Assembly: GCF_900538275.1 (NCBI RefSeq)
Contig: NZ_LR130778.1
Coordinates: 2,228,001-2,292,000, forward strand
Reading direction: 5' to 3'
DNA length: 64,000 nucleotides
Origin: Petrocella atlantisensis
Lineage (GTDB): Bacteria; Bacillota; Clostridia; Lachnospirales; Vallitaleaceae
This document shows, piece after piece, positions 51,869 to 61,219 of this stretch. Position 1 is the stretch's first letter. The number at the start of each line of letters is the position of its first letter. Position numbers and translations under genes: made by a program. The notes beneath the pieces were generated by a model. That model was not told the origin of the DNA, searched no databases, and was given only the letters and a program-made list of their open reading frames with translations.

Positions 51869-53008
51869 ATGTCAATCTTGGAACCAGCACTGGCGCAAAA
51901 ATTCATAGAAAAAACAGCTAAAAATCTTGAGTTCAACATTAACATTATGAACAATCAAGGTATTATTATAGCAAGTAAAGATGCTTCTCGTATTGGTGAC
52001 TTTCATGAGGTTGCTTCAAGTATGTTAAACGGTACAATGGATACTGGGGTAGTGGATGAGAATCAAAAGTTCCTCGGTACCAAACCGGGTGTGAATATGT
52101 TTATAGATTATAAGCATAAGCATGTTGGTGTCATCTGTGTAACAGGGAATCCGGAAAATGTAAAGGCGTTTGCCGGTCTGGTCAAAACATCTATGGAGGC
52201 CATGCTTGAATATGAGCTTCAGATGGAAGGTGAGCGTCGTCGTAAGAATAAGGCAGAGCAGTTTTTATATTACGTATTGTTTAATGAGACGGTAGATCTT
52301 GCAGTGGCCGGGAAAATGGCAGAAGGCTTAGAGCTAAAAAGAGATATCCTTAGGGTATGTATACTCATTAAATATGATGCCCAGTATCAACCTAGGAAAA
52401 TAATAGAGGCACTTACAAAAGCGGAAGGCCATTCCTACCAGGATATTATAACGGTAGCCAGAAACGATGATATCATCTTGTTTAAGGCTTTGAGTGGTGA
52501 CTTAACCGAGTCCATCCAAGGTTATAAGGAATTGCTGGATGCGTATATACAGTCCTTTGTTAAAAGGCTGCCGGAAGGTTATCAAGAGGATAAGATTTGC
52601 TTTTTTGTAGGTTCCTTACAGATGGACATACATCATTTTAAAGAATCTTTTATCCATGCTCAAGAGTTAGGACTTCGAATTAAAGCGGATAACGGTACTT
52701 ATTATTTTAATGAACATGTTTTGGATTATTATAGAAGTCTTGCAACAATCAAAGCTTATGATAATGCTTTTAATGTCTATGATATGCTGCTTTCAGAAGA
52801 TGATCAAATTCAACTCATTGAAATTGTAGATGCCTTGTATAAGAACAATTATAATGTTGTGTACACCGCTAAGGACCTTTTTATTCATAGAAATACTTTG
52901 CTCTTTAGGCTGAATAAGCTAAAAGGCTTGCTTAATATTGATCCTATTGCCAATGCAAGTGACCGAGAGTTTTTCAATGAATTGGCCTATTATTTTAAAC
53001 ACAAGTAG
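51869..53008 (+). CDS. cdaR: CdaR-type sugar diacid regulator
   Basis: 379 residues. The N-terminal 130 residues form the sugar diacid recognition domain (LEPALAQKFIEKTAKNLEFN, INIMNNQGIIIASKD, RIGDFHEVA). A middle GGDEF-like domain follows, and the C-terminal PucR-type helix-turn-helix has the family motif FIHRNTLLFRLNKLKG. In E. coli CdaR senses glucarate, galactarate or glycerate and activates the gar/gud genes. It is followed by exactly those functions, so it is the likely activator of the downstream operon. An AAGAAGG site precedes the ATG. Confidence 0.92.
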   Translation: MSILEPALAQKFIEKTAKNLEFNINIMNNQGIIIASKDASRIGDFHEVASSMLNGTMDTGVVDENQKFLGTKPGVNMFIDYKHKHVGVICVTGNPENVKAFAGLVKTSMEAMLEYELQMEGERRRKNKAEQFLYYVLFNETVDLAVAGKMAEGLELKRDILRVCILIKYDAQYQPRKIIEALTKAEGHSYQDIITVARNDDIILFKALSGDLTESIQGYKELLDAYIQSFVKRLPEGYQEDKICFFVGSLQMDIHHFKESFIHAQELGLRIKADNGTYYFNEHVLDYYRSLATIKAYDNAFNVYDMLLSEDDQIQLIEIVDALYKNNYNVVYTAKDLFIHRNTLLFRLNKLKGLLNIDPIANASDREFFNELAYYFKHK

Positions 53009-53057
53009 AAGGCGCTAAATATAACATACTAGGCATAATAGACGAAATAATTCAAGA

Positions 53058-53102
53058 TGAGACCAATATTTGTACATACCATACAAGTATTGGTCTCATT
53101 TT
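53058..53102 (+). terminator. Terminator after cdaR
   Basis: TGAGACCAATA (53058-53068) pairs exactly with TATTGGTCTCA (53088-53098), then T residues. It separates cdaR from the catabolic operon, which therefore needs its own promoter; a TATAAT at 53141-53146 with no good -35 suggests an activator-dependent one. Confidence 0.88.
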
Positions 53103-53196
53103 AATATAGGAAGGACATGTTCATTCATGTTGACCCACGTTATAATGATGTTAGTCAAAAAAAGAACCGTTAATAATTGGATATAGGAGGCACAAC

Positions 53197-54084
53197 ATGA
53201 AAGTAGGATTTATTGGACTTGGCATCATGGGTAAACCCATGAGCAAGAACTTAATTAAAGCAGGACATGAACTGGTGGTTTGTGATTTCAATAAGGGTGC
53301 TGTAGATGAGATTGTATCTCTTGGTGCGACATCTGCGGAGAATGGCGCAGCGGTTGCAAAGGTATGTGATGTCATCATTACCATGTTACCGAATTCACCC
53401 CATGTAAGAAGTGTGGCACTTGGAGAAAACGGGATTATGGAAGCGGCAAAATCAGGTACTGTCGTGATTGACATGAGTTCCATTGATCCTGTTGAGAGTA
53501 AAGCGATTGGCGATAAACTAGCGACTATCGGTGTTGATATGTTGGATGCACCTGTAAGTGGTGGTGAACCCAAGGCTATTGACGGCACACTATCCGTTAT
53601 GGTAGGTGGTAAAAAAGAAACCTTTGATCGTTTCTATGATTTATTAATGACCATGGCAGGTTCAGCCGTCTATGTTGGTGAACTTGGATCCGGTAATATT
53701 ACAAAGCTGGCCAATCAGATTATCGTAGCCCTTAACATCTCAGCTGTATCAGAAGCTTTGACTTTTGCTAGTAAAGCGGGGGCAAGTCCGGAGTTGGTTT
53801 ATCAAGCCATTCGTGGTGGATTAGCAGGATCTACAGTACTGGATGCTAAGGCACCTATGATGTTAGATCGTAATTTCAACCCGGGCTTTAAGATAGAATT
53901 GCACATCAAAGATCTAACAAATGCTTTAAATGCCAGCCATGCAGTTGGGGCAGCCGTACCACTCACAGCTCAAGTCATGGAGATGATGCAAGTACTTAAG
54001 AGTGATGGCTTCGAGAAAGAAGATCATTGTAGCCTATTGAAGTATTATGAGAAGTTAACCAACGTTGAGATTAAAAGAGCTTAA
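53197..54084 (+). CDS. garR: 2-hydroxy-3-oxopropionate (tartronate semialdehyde) reductase
   Basis: 295 residues of the beta-hydroxyacid dehydrogenase family: NAD(P)-binding VGFIGLGIMGKPMSKNLIKA, substrate loop LDAPVSGGEPKAIDGTLSVM and the catalytic Lys in GNITKLANQII. Reduces tartronate semialdehyde to glycerate. Related enzymes act on 3-hydroxyisobutyrate, but the operon (gudD, garD, glycerate kinase) fixes the role. A TAGGAGG site precedes the ATG. Confidence 0.93.
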   Translation: MKVGFIGLGIMGKPMSKNLIKAGHELVVCDFNKGAVDEIVSLGATSAENGAAVAKVCDVIITMLPNSPHVRSVALGENGIMEAAKSGTVVIDMSSIDPVESKAIGDKLATIGVDMLDAPVSGGEPKAIDGTLSVMVGGKKETFDRFYDLLMTMAGSAVYVGELGSGNITKLANQIIVALNISAVSEALTFASKAGASPELVYQAIRGGLAGSTVLDAKAPMMLDRNFNPGFKIELHIKDLTNALNASHAVGAAVPLTAQVMEMMQVLKSDGFEKEDHCSLLKYYEKLTNVEIKRA

Positions 54085-54126
54085 GTAAGATTAGATTATT
54101 AATCTAGGATTGAAAGGAAGTATAAG

Positions 54127-55452
54127 ATGACGTCAACAATTGTGAAAATGGATGTTTACCCTGTTGCAGGTAAAGATTGCATGTTATTAAATCTTAGCGG
54201 TGCACATGCACCTTATTTTACCAGGAATATTGTCATACTGACAGACAGCAATGGCGATACAGGCCTTGGAGAAGTACCGGGTGGAGAGAAAATTACCAAG
54301 GCATTAGAAAAGACCAAAGAACTGGTCGTCGGTACCAGTATCGGTGATTATAAGAATACGCTTCTTAAGGTTCAAAAATCTATGCAAGGCGACAAAGAAG
54401 ATGTAAGGGGTCAACAGACCTTTGATCTTAGAACAGGTGTACATGTTGTAACAGCTATTGAAGCCCCTTTACTGGACTTGCTAGGTAAATACTTGGGTGT
54501 TCCTGTGGCTTCACTTCTTGGTGAGGGTATGCAAAGAGATAAGGTAAGAATGCTGGGCTATCTATTTTATGTAGCCGATCGAAAAAAGACAGATTTACCC
54601 TATGACAGCAATCCTGATAGCGATTATGATTGGTACCGTTTACGCCATGAAGAAGCGATGACACCGGAGGATATTGTTGCTCTGGCTAAAGCATCCAAAG
54701 AAAAATATGGCTTTTCAGATTTTAAGTTAAAAGGCGGCGTACTTGAAGGTAAAGAAGAGATTAAGGCGGTAAGAGCTTTAAAGGATGCTTTTCCTGAAGC
54801 AAGGATTACTTTAGATCCTAATGGTGGTTGGTTACTCCAGGATGCTATAGAGCTTTGTAAGGACCTACATGGTGTATTAACTTATTGTGAAGATCCCTGT
54901 GGCGCAGAAGGGGTATTTTCAGGTAGAGAAATCTTGGCGGAGTTTAGAAGAGCAACAGGTCTACCGACAGCAACCAACATGATCGCCACAGATTGGCGGG
55001 AAATGACCCATTCCATGGCCTTACAGTCCGTGGATATACCTCTTGCGGACCCACATTTTTGGACCATGTCCGGATCGGTTCGTGTGGGTCAGATGTGTCA
55101 TGATTTTGGTTTGACTTGGGGTTGCCATTCGAACAATCATTTTGATATCTCATTGGCCATGGTGGCACATTCTGCGGCTGCTGTACCGGGCAATATTAAT
55201 GCCATAGATACCCATTGGATATGGCAGGAGGGCGCAGAGAGACTAACGAAAGCGCCAATGGAAATCATAGATGGCTGTATAGAAATCTCAGCAAAGCCGG
55301 GACTTGGTATTGAGGTGGATATGGATCAAGTCAAGCGTGCCCATGAAGTCTACATAGCTAATTGTCTTGGCGGTAGAGATGATAGCATCGGGATGCAATA
55401 CCTTATACCGGGTTGGCGATTTGATCCAAAGAGACCTTGTTTGGTTCGATAA
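54127..55452 (+). CDS. gudD: Glucarate dehydratase
   Basis: 441 residues of the enolase superfamily. N-terminal [14 protein letters not shown], the KxK base in FKLKGG (about residue 205), metal ligands in LDPNGGW, CEDPCG and the region near ATNMIATDW, and the catalytic His in [15 protein letters not shown]. Converts D-glucarate (and idarate) to 5-keto-4-deoxy-D-glucarate. Length is normal. Spacing of 42 bp from garR with GAAAGGAAG ahead. Confidence 0.95.
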   Translation: MTSTIVKMDVYPVAGKDCMLLNLSGAHAPYFTRNIVILTDSNGDTGLGEVPGGEKITKALEKTKELVVGTSIGDYKNTLLKVQKSMQGDKEDVRGQQTFDLRTGVHVVTAIEAPLLDLLGKYLGVPVASLLGEGMQRDKVRMLGYLFYVADRKKTDLPYDSNPDSDYDWYRLRHEEAMTPEDIVALAKASKEKYGFSDFKLKGGVLEGKEEIKAVRALKDAFPEARITLDPNGGWLLQDAIELCKDLHGVLTYCEDPCGAEGVFSGREILAEFRRATGLPTATNMIATDWREMTHSMALQSVDIPLADPHFWTMSGSVRVGQMCHDFGLTWGCHSNNHFDISLAMVAHSAAAVPGNINAIDTHWIWQEGAERLTKAPMEIIDGCIEISAKPGLGIEVDMDQVKRAHEVYIANCLGGRDDSIGMQYLIPGWRFDPKRPCLVR

Positions 55453-55502
55453 ATAGAAGAAGTTGAATAAACTAAACAATCTAAGCAAACTAAAGTACCT
55501 AT

Positions 55503-55528
55503 AACTTGAAATGATTCAAGTTTATAAT
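55503..55528 (+). promoter_or_regulatory. Palindrome abutting a TATAAT upstream of tctC
   Basis: AACTTGAA (55503-55510) is the exact reverse complement of TTCAAGTT (55515-55522), and TATAAT (55523-55528) follows directly. No clear -35 box is present. A candidate internal regulated promoter. Confidence 0.5.
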
Positions 55529-55557
55529 AGGAATACAAGTGAAAAAGGAGAAGAGAA

Positions 55558-56586
55558 ATGAAAAAAGTATTGGTACTGCTTATGGTGGTGTTATTAGTAG
55601 CGACAAGTTTGGCGGGATGTAAAAAAGAAGAAGCAACGACCTTTGATGGGAAAAATGTAAGAGTCGTCATCGGTTCCACATCAACAACTGGGGATTCGTA
55701 TATGATTGCTGACATGGCGATGCGTTATTTGTCAAAAGCGCTAAATGCAAACACAAAAGTAGATGCTGTTGGGGCAGGACCTGCGTTTGAGACATTGGCT
55801 AAAGCAGATCCGGATGGTAACACAATTATGATGTTCCATGATATGACCTACCTTGGCATATCCTTTGGCGCTTTTGATGAGCAATATGGTCTTGAGAACA
55901 TGGTGATTGGCCCCCGTATCGGACTGAATCCTGGTGGATGTTTTGCGGCATCAGCAGATGCACCTTATGATGATATGAAAGAAATGGCGGACTACTTAGC
56001 CGCCAATCCAGATGAAATCGTACGTGCAGCGGTTGAAGCCGGCGGTGTGTCTCATATCGGTTTCATATCCTATTATGAATGGGTTGTAGAAGCTTATGGT
56101 CAAGATGTGGCCGACCGAATTGTTGTCGTTGTTGGTGGTTCCACAGCAGAAAAATCTCAAATGCTTTGGGATGGTAACACAGATATTATTTTTGCCGACT
56201 ATTCTTCTTTACTTCAATATACTGAAGAAGGTGTGGAAGACCAACTTAAGATGAAGTTTGTAGCTTTACTAGATAAGATTGATGGAACGGATATCCCTAC
56301 TTTTGCAGATCTTGGTGTAACTTTAAACGGCGAGCCTTTTGCATTCTCAAAAGAGTTTGTTATCTACCTTCCAAAAGAAACACCTCAAGCTTTTGTAGAT
56401 GAACTTGATAAAGCAGCTCTTGAGATTTCAAAAGACCAAGCCTTTATTGATGATATGGCAAAACAGAAGTACAAGGTGGCATACTTGCCATCAGCAGATG
56501 CAAAAACTCATACTATGGCAAAAAGAGATTCTCTAGATGCTTTAATTAAAGCAGCACCATCACTTGATGTATTAACTGTACAATAA
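55558..56586 (+). CDS. tctC: Tripartite tricarboxylate transporter substrate-binding lipoprotein
   Basis: 342 residues. Signal peptide with lipobox LAGC (Cys near residue 21), then the Bug/TctC fold: VRVVIGSTSTTGDSYMIADM, GGCFAASADAPYDDMKEM, ADYLAANPDE. It delivers a carboxylate to the TctAB permease; from context the ligand is probably glucarate or galactarate. The ribosome site is AAAAGGAGAAG. A strong hairpin terminator separates it from tctB, which would raise its level over the permease. Confidence 0.92.
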   Translation: MKKVLVLLMVVLLVATSLAGCKKEEATTFDGKNVRVVIGSTSTTGDSYMIADMAMRYLSKALNANTKVDAVGAGPAFETLAKADPDGNTIMMFHDMTYLGISFGAFDEQYGLENMVIGPRIGLNPGGCFAASADAPYDDMKEMADYLAANPDEIVRAAVEAGGVSHIGFISYYEWVVEAYGQDVADRIVVVVGGSTAEKSQMLWDGNTDIIFADYSSLLQYTEEGVEDQLKMKFVALLDKIDGTDIPTFADLGVTLNGEPFAFSKEFVIYLPKETPQAFVDELDKAALEISKDQAFIDDMAKQKYKVAYLPSADAKTHTMAKRDSLDALIKAAPSLDVLTVQ

Positions 56587-56620
56587 GGTACTTGTGATTT
56601 AAAATAGTGATTAAGACTTG

Positions 56621-56656
56621 TGAGGGTAGAATGTACGTCCTTCTACCCTCATTTTT
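56621..56656 (+). terminator. Intra-operon terminator between tctC and tctB
   Basis: TGAGGGTAGAA (56621-56631) pairs with TTCTACCCTCA (56641-56651), followed by five T residues. Partial read-through would give more binding protein than permease. Confidence 0.85.
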
Positions 56657-56714
56657 CATTTAAGACAACACATAGAAATAAGATCTTAAGTAACATACAG
56701 AAGGAGCATAAACA

Positions 56715-57125
56715 ATGTCAGACTTATTTAGAATCAAAATTGTTTACTCACAATCCCATACAATAGGACCAAAAATCATATTCGGTATACTGGTTATTTT
56801 TTCTTTGATTCTTTTGATTCAAGCTATAATGAAAGCAAAGAAAGAGAATCGTCCATTATTGGATTTAAAGCACAAACATTTTTTTATTGAAAATTATGAT
56901 CGAGTGAAAATATTCGGTACAGGAATACTCTTGATTTTATATATCATGACCATGAACCTTTTAGGCTTTATTCCGGCTGGTATCTTATTCATATCCTTAT
57001 TCAACATCCTTTACAAAGGCAGTCGAGAAGTAAAATCAATCCTCATATCGATTGGGATCGCCATTTTAGAGACAATGTTGGTATGGTTTATATTCGGTTA
57101 CATGTTTGGAATTACATTACCATAG
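56715..57125 (+). CDS. tctB: Tripartite tricarboxylate transporter small membrane subunit
   Basis: 136 residues with four hydrophobic helices (IIFGILVIFSLILLIQAIM, IFGTGILLILYIMTMNLLGF, PAGILFISLFNILY, IAILETMLVWFIFGYMFGI). Matches the TctB size and layout; it is poorly conserved in sequence, so the call rests on position between tctC and tctA. Confidence 0.88.
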   Translation: MSDLFRIKIVYSQSHTIGPKIIFGILVIFSLILLIQAIMKAKKENRPLLDLKHKHFFIENYDRVKIFGTGILLILYIMTMNLLGFIPAGILFISLFNILYKGSREVKSILISIGIAILETMLVWFIFGYMFGITLP

Positions 57126-57184
57126 AGGTTATTGTGTGAATTGTTTTGACACTGTAATCCAATAAGAAAGGGAAGATGATAGAG

Positions 57185-58666
57185 ATGATAGAGTTTGGTA
57201 TTTTAGAAGGTGTAATAGCACTACTTGGCGTGGTTATAGGTATTATATTTGGTGCACTTCCGGGCATGACAGCAACAATGGCGATCGCAATTTTTTTGCC
57301 TTTGACCTACGCTTATGATTTGACCACATCCGTATATCTATTATTAGGGTTATATGTAGGTGGTATCAGCGGCGGTCTCGTACCGGCGATTCTCATGAAT
57401 ATACCAGGAACACCATCCTCGGTTACAACCGGTTTTGATGGACATCCTATGGCAATGAAGGGTGAAGGGGTAAGAGCACTTAGAATAGGGATTACAGCGT
57501 CTTTGTTCGGCGGCATACTCAGCTTAGTGGTATTAGCCTTATTCACACCGGTATTGGCGCGACTTGCCATTAAGTTCTCCGCAGTTGAAAAATTCTTAAT
57601 CATACTTTTTGCCATGACGGTTATTGCCGCCTTGTCCAAAGGGAAAATGACAAAAGGTATATTCACCGGATTTTTAGGCGTTTTTATATCCCTGATGGGG
57701 GTATTTCCGGATAATCAAACACTAAGACTGGTTCCCTCTATGTTCTCTATGGAATTACGAGATGGGTTCCAACTTTTACCCGTACTGATTGGACTCTTTG
57801 CTTTTTCACAGCTTTTCCAAGAAGCTGAAAAAGGGATGAAGCAAACCATGATGCATACGGATATACTAAAAGGACATCAGTCCAAAAAGTTTTCATTTAA
57901 AGATTTTAAAGGACAATTTATTAATATGTTTAGATCCGCCTCCATAGGCACTTTTATGGGAATTTTGCCGGGTATTGGCGGTAGTGCAGCTTCCTTATTG
58001 GCCTATTCTCAGTGTAAAACATTTTCAAAAGATCCAGAAAAATTAGGTACAGGCGCAGTTGAAGGATTGGTTGCCAGTGAATCATCTAATAATGGTTTGA
58101 CCGGTGGTGCTCTAGTACCACTATTGTCTCTTGGGATTCCCGGTGACAGCACAACAGCTGTTCTAATTGGAGCATTTATCCTTCAAGGTATACAAGTAGG
58201 GCCTTTGTTTATAACTCAAAATCCTGTCATATGGAACACCATATTATTTGCCTTGTTAATTGCCAATATTTTCATGTTCATTGTTATGTTCTATCCCATC
58301 AAATATATCGCTAAGATAATCAATATACCCAAAAACAAGTTATACCCAGGTATCATCTTGCTTTGTATTGTAGGGGCTTTTTCAACCAGAAGCGGAAATA
58401 TGGTAGATGTATTTACCTTGGTTATATTTGGTCTTGTAGGTTATATATTTTCTAAGTTGGATTTACCGGTTACGACCTTCCTAATTGGCTTTATCTTAGG
58501 ACGTGACCTTGAGAAATACTTTATTGATTCTCTAAAAGGTTCAGGGGGAAGTCTCAGTGTCTTTTTCTCAAGACCGATAGGGTTAGTGGTTTGGGTTCTT
58601 ATTTTTGCTTCTTTAGCCTATGCCTTTTACGATAATCGAAAACATCATAAAGGTGCAAGTGTTTAG
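57185..58666 (+). CDS. tctA: Tripartite tricarboxylate transporter large permease
   Basis: About 493 residues and a dozen membrane helices. TctA signatures: GIIFGALPGMTATMAIAIFL, GGISGGLVPAILMNIPGTPS, TTGFDGHPMAMKGEG, and in the second half GILPGIGGSAASLLAY and LSLGIPGDSTTAVLIG. A start at 57185 has AAAGGGAAG at a proper distance; ATG at 57176 is closer to it than usual. It imports the carboxylate delivered by TctC, driven by an ion gradient. Confidence 0.94.
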   Translation: MIEFGILEGVIALLGVVIGIIFGALPGMTATMAIAIFLPLTYAYDLTTSVYLLLGLYVGGISGGLVPAILMNIPGTPSSVTTGFDGHPMAMKGEGVRALRIGITASLFGGILSLVVLALFTPVLARLAIKFSAVEKFLIILFAMTVIAALSKGKMTKGIFTGFLGVFISLMGVFPDNQTLRLVPSMFSMELRDGFQLLPVLIGLFAFSQLFQEAEKGMKQTMMHTDILKGHQSKKFSFKDFKGQFINMFRSASIGTFMGILPGIGGSAASLLAYSQCKTFSKDPEKLGTGAVEGLVASESSNNGLTGGALVPLLSLGIPGDSTTAVLIGAFILQGIQVGPLFITQNPVIWNTILFALLIANIFMFIVMFYPIKYIAKIINIPKNKLYPGIILLCIVGAFSTRSGNMVDVFTLVIFGLVGYIFSKLDLPVTTFLIGFILGRDLEKYFIDSLKGSGGSLSVFFSRPIGLVVWVLIFASLAYAFYDNRKHHKGASV

Positions 58667-58728
58667 AATAAGTGAAAATTAATAAGTAAGGAACAACAAT
58701 GTGTGGTGTACAATAAGAGGAGATCAAT

Positions 58729-60243
58729 ATGGATAAAAAACCATTATTAATTAGAGTAAATCCTATGGACAATGTGGAAATTGTCGTAGATGAAGCGGGT
58801 ATAAAAGCCGGCACAATCCTATCAGATGATTTAACCGCAGTTGAAGATATACCTCAAGGCCATAAGATAGCCCTTCAAAATCTTGAAGTGGGTGATACCA
58901 TTATACGATATGGTGAGGTTATAGGCTATGCCAAATCAACCATACAAAAAGGCAGTTGGATTGATGAAACATTGGTGGTGCTTCCGGCAGCTAAGCCACT
59001 AGAAGAGCTGTCTGTAGCCACCAAAGTCCCTGAGCCCTTGCCAGTGCTGGAAGGTCAAACTTTCCTAGGCTATAGAAACAAAGATGGTCGCGTGGGTACC
59101 AAAAATATGCTCGGCATTACGACCAGTGTTCAATGTGTTGAAGGTGTACTTAATATTGCCGTTGAACAGATAAAAAGTCTATTGCCAAATTACCCTTATG
59201 TGGACGGCATCATGCCTATTAATCATAATTATGGTTGTGGGGTGGCCATCAATGCACCTGAGGCAATTATACCCATTAGAACCCTTCGGAATCTATCCAC
59301 ACATCCGAACTTTGGTGGTGAGATGTTGATGGTGAGTTTGGGATGTGAGAAGCTTATGCCGGAGCGTTTGTTTCCGGATATCATGCCTGAAAACTTGGTG
59401 ATGTTACAAGATGAGATGGGCTTTATGCCTATGGTTGAAGCCATTGTTTTTAAGGCAAAGGTCATCTTAGAGCGTTTGAACAAAAGGGTCCGAGAAGTAT
59501 GTCCTGTATCAGACTTGGTTATTGGGTTACAATGCGGTGGTAGTGATTCTTTTTCAGGCGTAACGTCTAATCCGGCGGTTGGCCACGCAGCAGATCTACT
59601 GGTTCGAGCCGGTGCTACGGTACTTTTTTCAGAGGTATCCGAAGTGCGAGACGGTGTGCACTTATTAACCCCAAGAGCCATCAATCAAGAAGTAGGGGAA
59701 AAACTCAAAAAAGAAATGGCATGGTATGATGATTATCTAGCCAGAGGTTGTGTGGATCGTGATGCGAACCCCACACCTGGCAATAAAAAAGGCGGTTTGG
59801 TCAATATCGTAGAAAAATCCCTAGGTTCAATCGCAAAATCAGGATCATCAGCGATTGTTGAAGTTTTGTCACCGGGCGAGAAGGCCACTAAAAAAGGCCT
59901 TGTTTATGCCGCGACACCGGCCAGTGATTTTGTATGTGGCACATGTCAGCTTGCTTCCGGTATCACCATGCAAGTCTTTACTACAGGTAGAGGCACACCT
60001 TATGGCCTTGCTATGGCACCTGTCATCAAGGTTGCCAGTCGAAATGAATTGGCAGACAGATGGCGTGATCTCATTGATATCAATGCCGGAAAGATTGCCA
60101 CAGGAGAAGCGACCATAGAGTCTGTCGGACAGGATATCTATGATATGATCCTTGACGTTGCCAGTGGTAAGAAGCAGACGTGGGCAGACCGTTGGGGCAT
60201 AGAAAATGCCATATGTCTTTTTAATCCGGCCCCTGTAACCTAA
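58729..60243 (+). CDS. garD: Galactarate dehydratase (UxaA/GarD family)
   Basis: 504 residues. An N-terminal SAF domain (about residues 1-85) is joined to the altronate/galactarate dehydratase domain: [71 protein letters not shown]. Iron-dependent; converts galactarate to 5-keto-4-deoxy-D-glucarate. Altronate dehydratase is similar, but the gudD/garR context favours galactarate. An AGAGGAGA site precedes the ATG. Confidence 0.9.
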   Translation: MDKKPLLIRVNPMDNVEIVVDEAGIKAGTILSDDLTAVEDIPQGHKIALQNLEVGDTIIRYGEVIGYAKSTIQKGSWIDETLVVLPAAKPLEELSVATKVPEPLPVLEGQTFLGYRNKDGRVGTKNMLGITTSVQCVEGVLNIAVEQIKSLLPNYPYVDGIMPINHNYGCGVAINAPEAIIPIRTLRNLSTHPNFGGEMLMVSLGCEKLMPERLFPDIMPENLVMLQDEMGFMPMVEAIVFKAKVILERLNKRVREVCPVSDLVIGLQCGGSDSFSGVTSNPAVGHAADLLVRAGATVLFSEVSEVRDGVHLLTPRAINQEVGEKLKKEMAWYDDYLARGCVDRDANPTPGNKKGGLVNIVEKSLGSIAKSGSSAIVEVLSPGEKATKKGLVYAATPASDFVCGTCQLASGITMQVFTTGRGTPYGLAMAPVIKVASRNELADRWRDLIDINAGKIATGEATIESVGQDIYDMILDVASGKKQTWADRWGIENAICLFNPAPVT

Positions 60244-60296
60244 AGGGTTGGTGGACTTATTTATAACCTGAGCGTATTCAATCAAGGAGGTAGTAA

Positions 60297-61205
60297 ATGT
60301 TTAGCATAGATGATTTAAAAGGCGTGATTCCACCGATTATCACGCCGGTAGATGAAAATGAAAAGGTGGATGAAGAAGGGCTTAAGAGGGTCATTGACTA
60401 TGTTCTTGAAGGTGGTGTCCATGGTATTTTTGTTCTTGGAAGCAATGGTGAGTTCTATGCCCTTGATGAAGCCAGTCAGAAAAAAGCAGTAGAGATCACC
60501 GTAGCCCATGTAGGTAAGCGAGTACCGGTTTACGCCGGAATAGGCGCAATCACTACCAGTGCTTGTATAAAAACAGCTCAAATGGCTGAAGCGGCAGGTG
60601 CAGATGCGGTCACTTTACTGACCCCTATGTTTATCAATCCCAATGAAGAAGAGATGTTGCATCATTTTAAAGCCGTAGCAGACGCTATTAAAATACCGGT
60701 AATCTTATATAACAATCCTGGTAAAACCACCAACAATATTTCTTCAGCATTACTAAGAAAACTGGCGCAAATAGAAAATATTATTGGCGTAAAGAATACA
60801 TCTTTAGATTTTGCACAAACCATTGAATATATTAGAGTAACGGAAGACATTTCAAGCTTTAAGGTTCTAAGCGGAACAGATTATTATATCTATGGTACTT
60901 TAGCTTATGGAGGTGTAGGATGCGTTGCCGGTACCGCTAATGTGGCACCTAAACTGGTCGTATCCATCTATGAAAAATATATGGCAGGCGATTTAAAAGG
61001 GGCCATGGAAGACCAATACAAGCTTATACCCCTCAGAAACACTTACAGCTATGGCAGTTTTCCAGTAGTTATGAAGGATTGTATGAACCTGTTAGGTCTA
61101 AAGGTGGGTCATCCTATTAAGCCTATAGACCATTGTAGTGACAGTAGAATGAATGACATAAGAAAAGTGCTTGTGAATTTGGACTTGATTGAACCCTCGA
61201 TTTGA
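60297..61205 (+). CDS. DapA/DHDPS-family lyase, likely 5-keto-4-deoxyglucarate aldolase or dehydratase
   Basis: 302 residues of the N-acetylneuraminate lyase/DHDPS family: GVIPPIITPVDENEKVDEEG, the keto-acid loop LGSNGEFYAL, the catalytic Tyr in VILYNNPGKTT and the Schiff-base Lys in NIIGVKNTS. Within the operon it must act on 5-keto-4-deoxyglucarate. Because garR and a glycerate kinase are present, cleavage to pyruvate and tartronate semialdehyde is more likely than the KdgD reaction to 2-ketoglutarate semialdehyde. E. coli uses GarL, an unrelated HpcH/HpaI-family enzyme, for that step. A strong AAGGAGG site precedes the ATG. Confidence 0.88.
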   Translation: MFSIDDLKGVIPPIITPVDENEKVDEEGLKRVIDYVLEGGVHGIFVLGSNGEFYALDEASQKKAVEITVAHVGKRVPVYAGIGAITTSACIKTAQMAEAAGADAVTLLTPMFINPNEEEMLHHFKAVADAIKIPVILYNNPGKTTNNISSALLRKLAQIENIIGVKNTSLDFAQTIEYIRVTEDISSFKVLSGTDYYIYGTLAYGGVGCVAGTANVAPKLVVSIYEKYMAGDLKGAMEDQYKLIPLRNTYSYGSFPVVMKDCMNLLGLKVGHPIKPIDHCSDSRMNDIRKVLVNLDLIEPSI

Positions 61206-61219
61206 AAGGTGATAGATGA

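Noticed and set aside
53115-53130. ACATG/CATGT inverted repeat as a CdaR site
   Set aside because: Arms are only 5 bp and no second copy was found elsewhere in the operon.
57137-57160. TTTTGACACTGTAA match to the repeat family before tctA
   Set aside because: Only the first dozen bases resemble the repeat arm; no partner arm or core follows.
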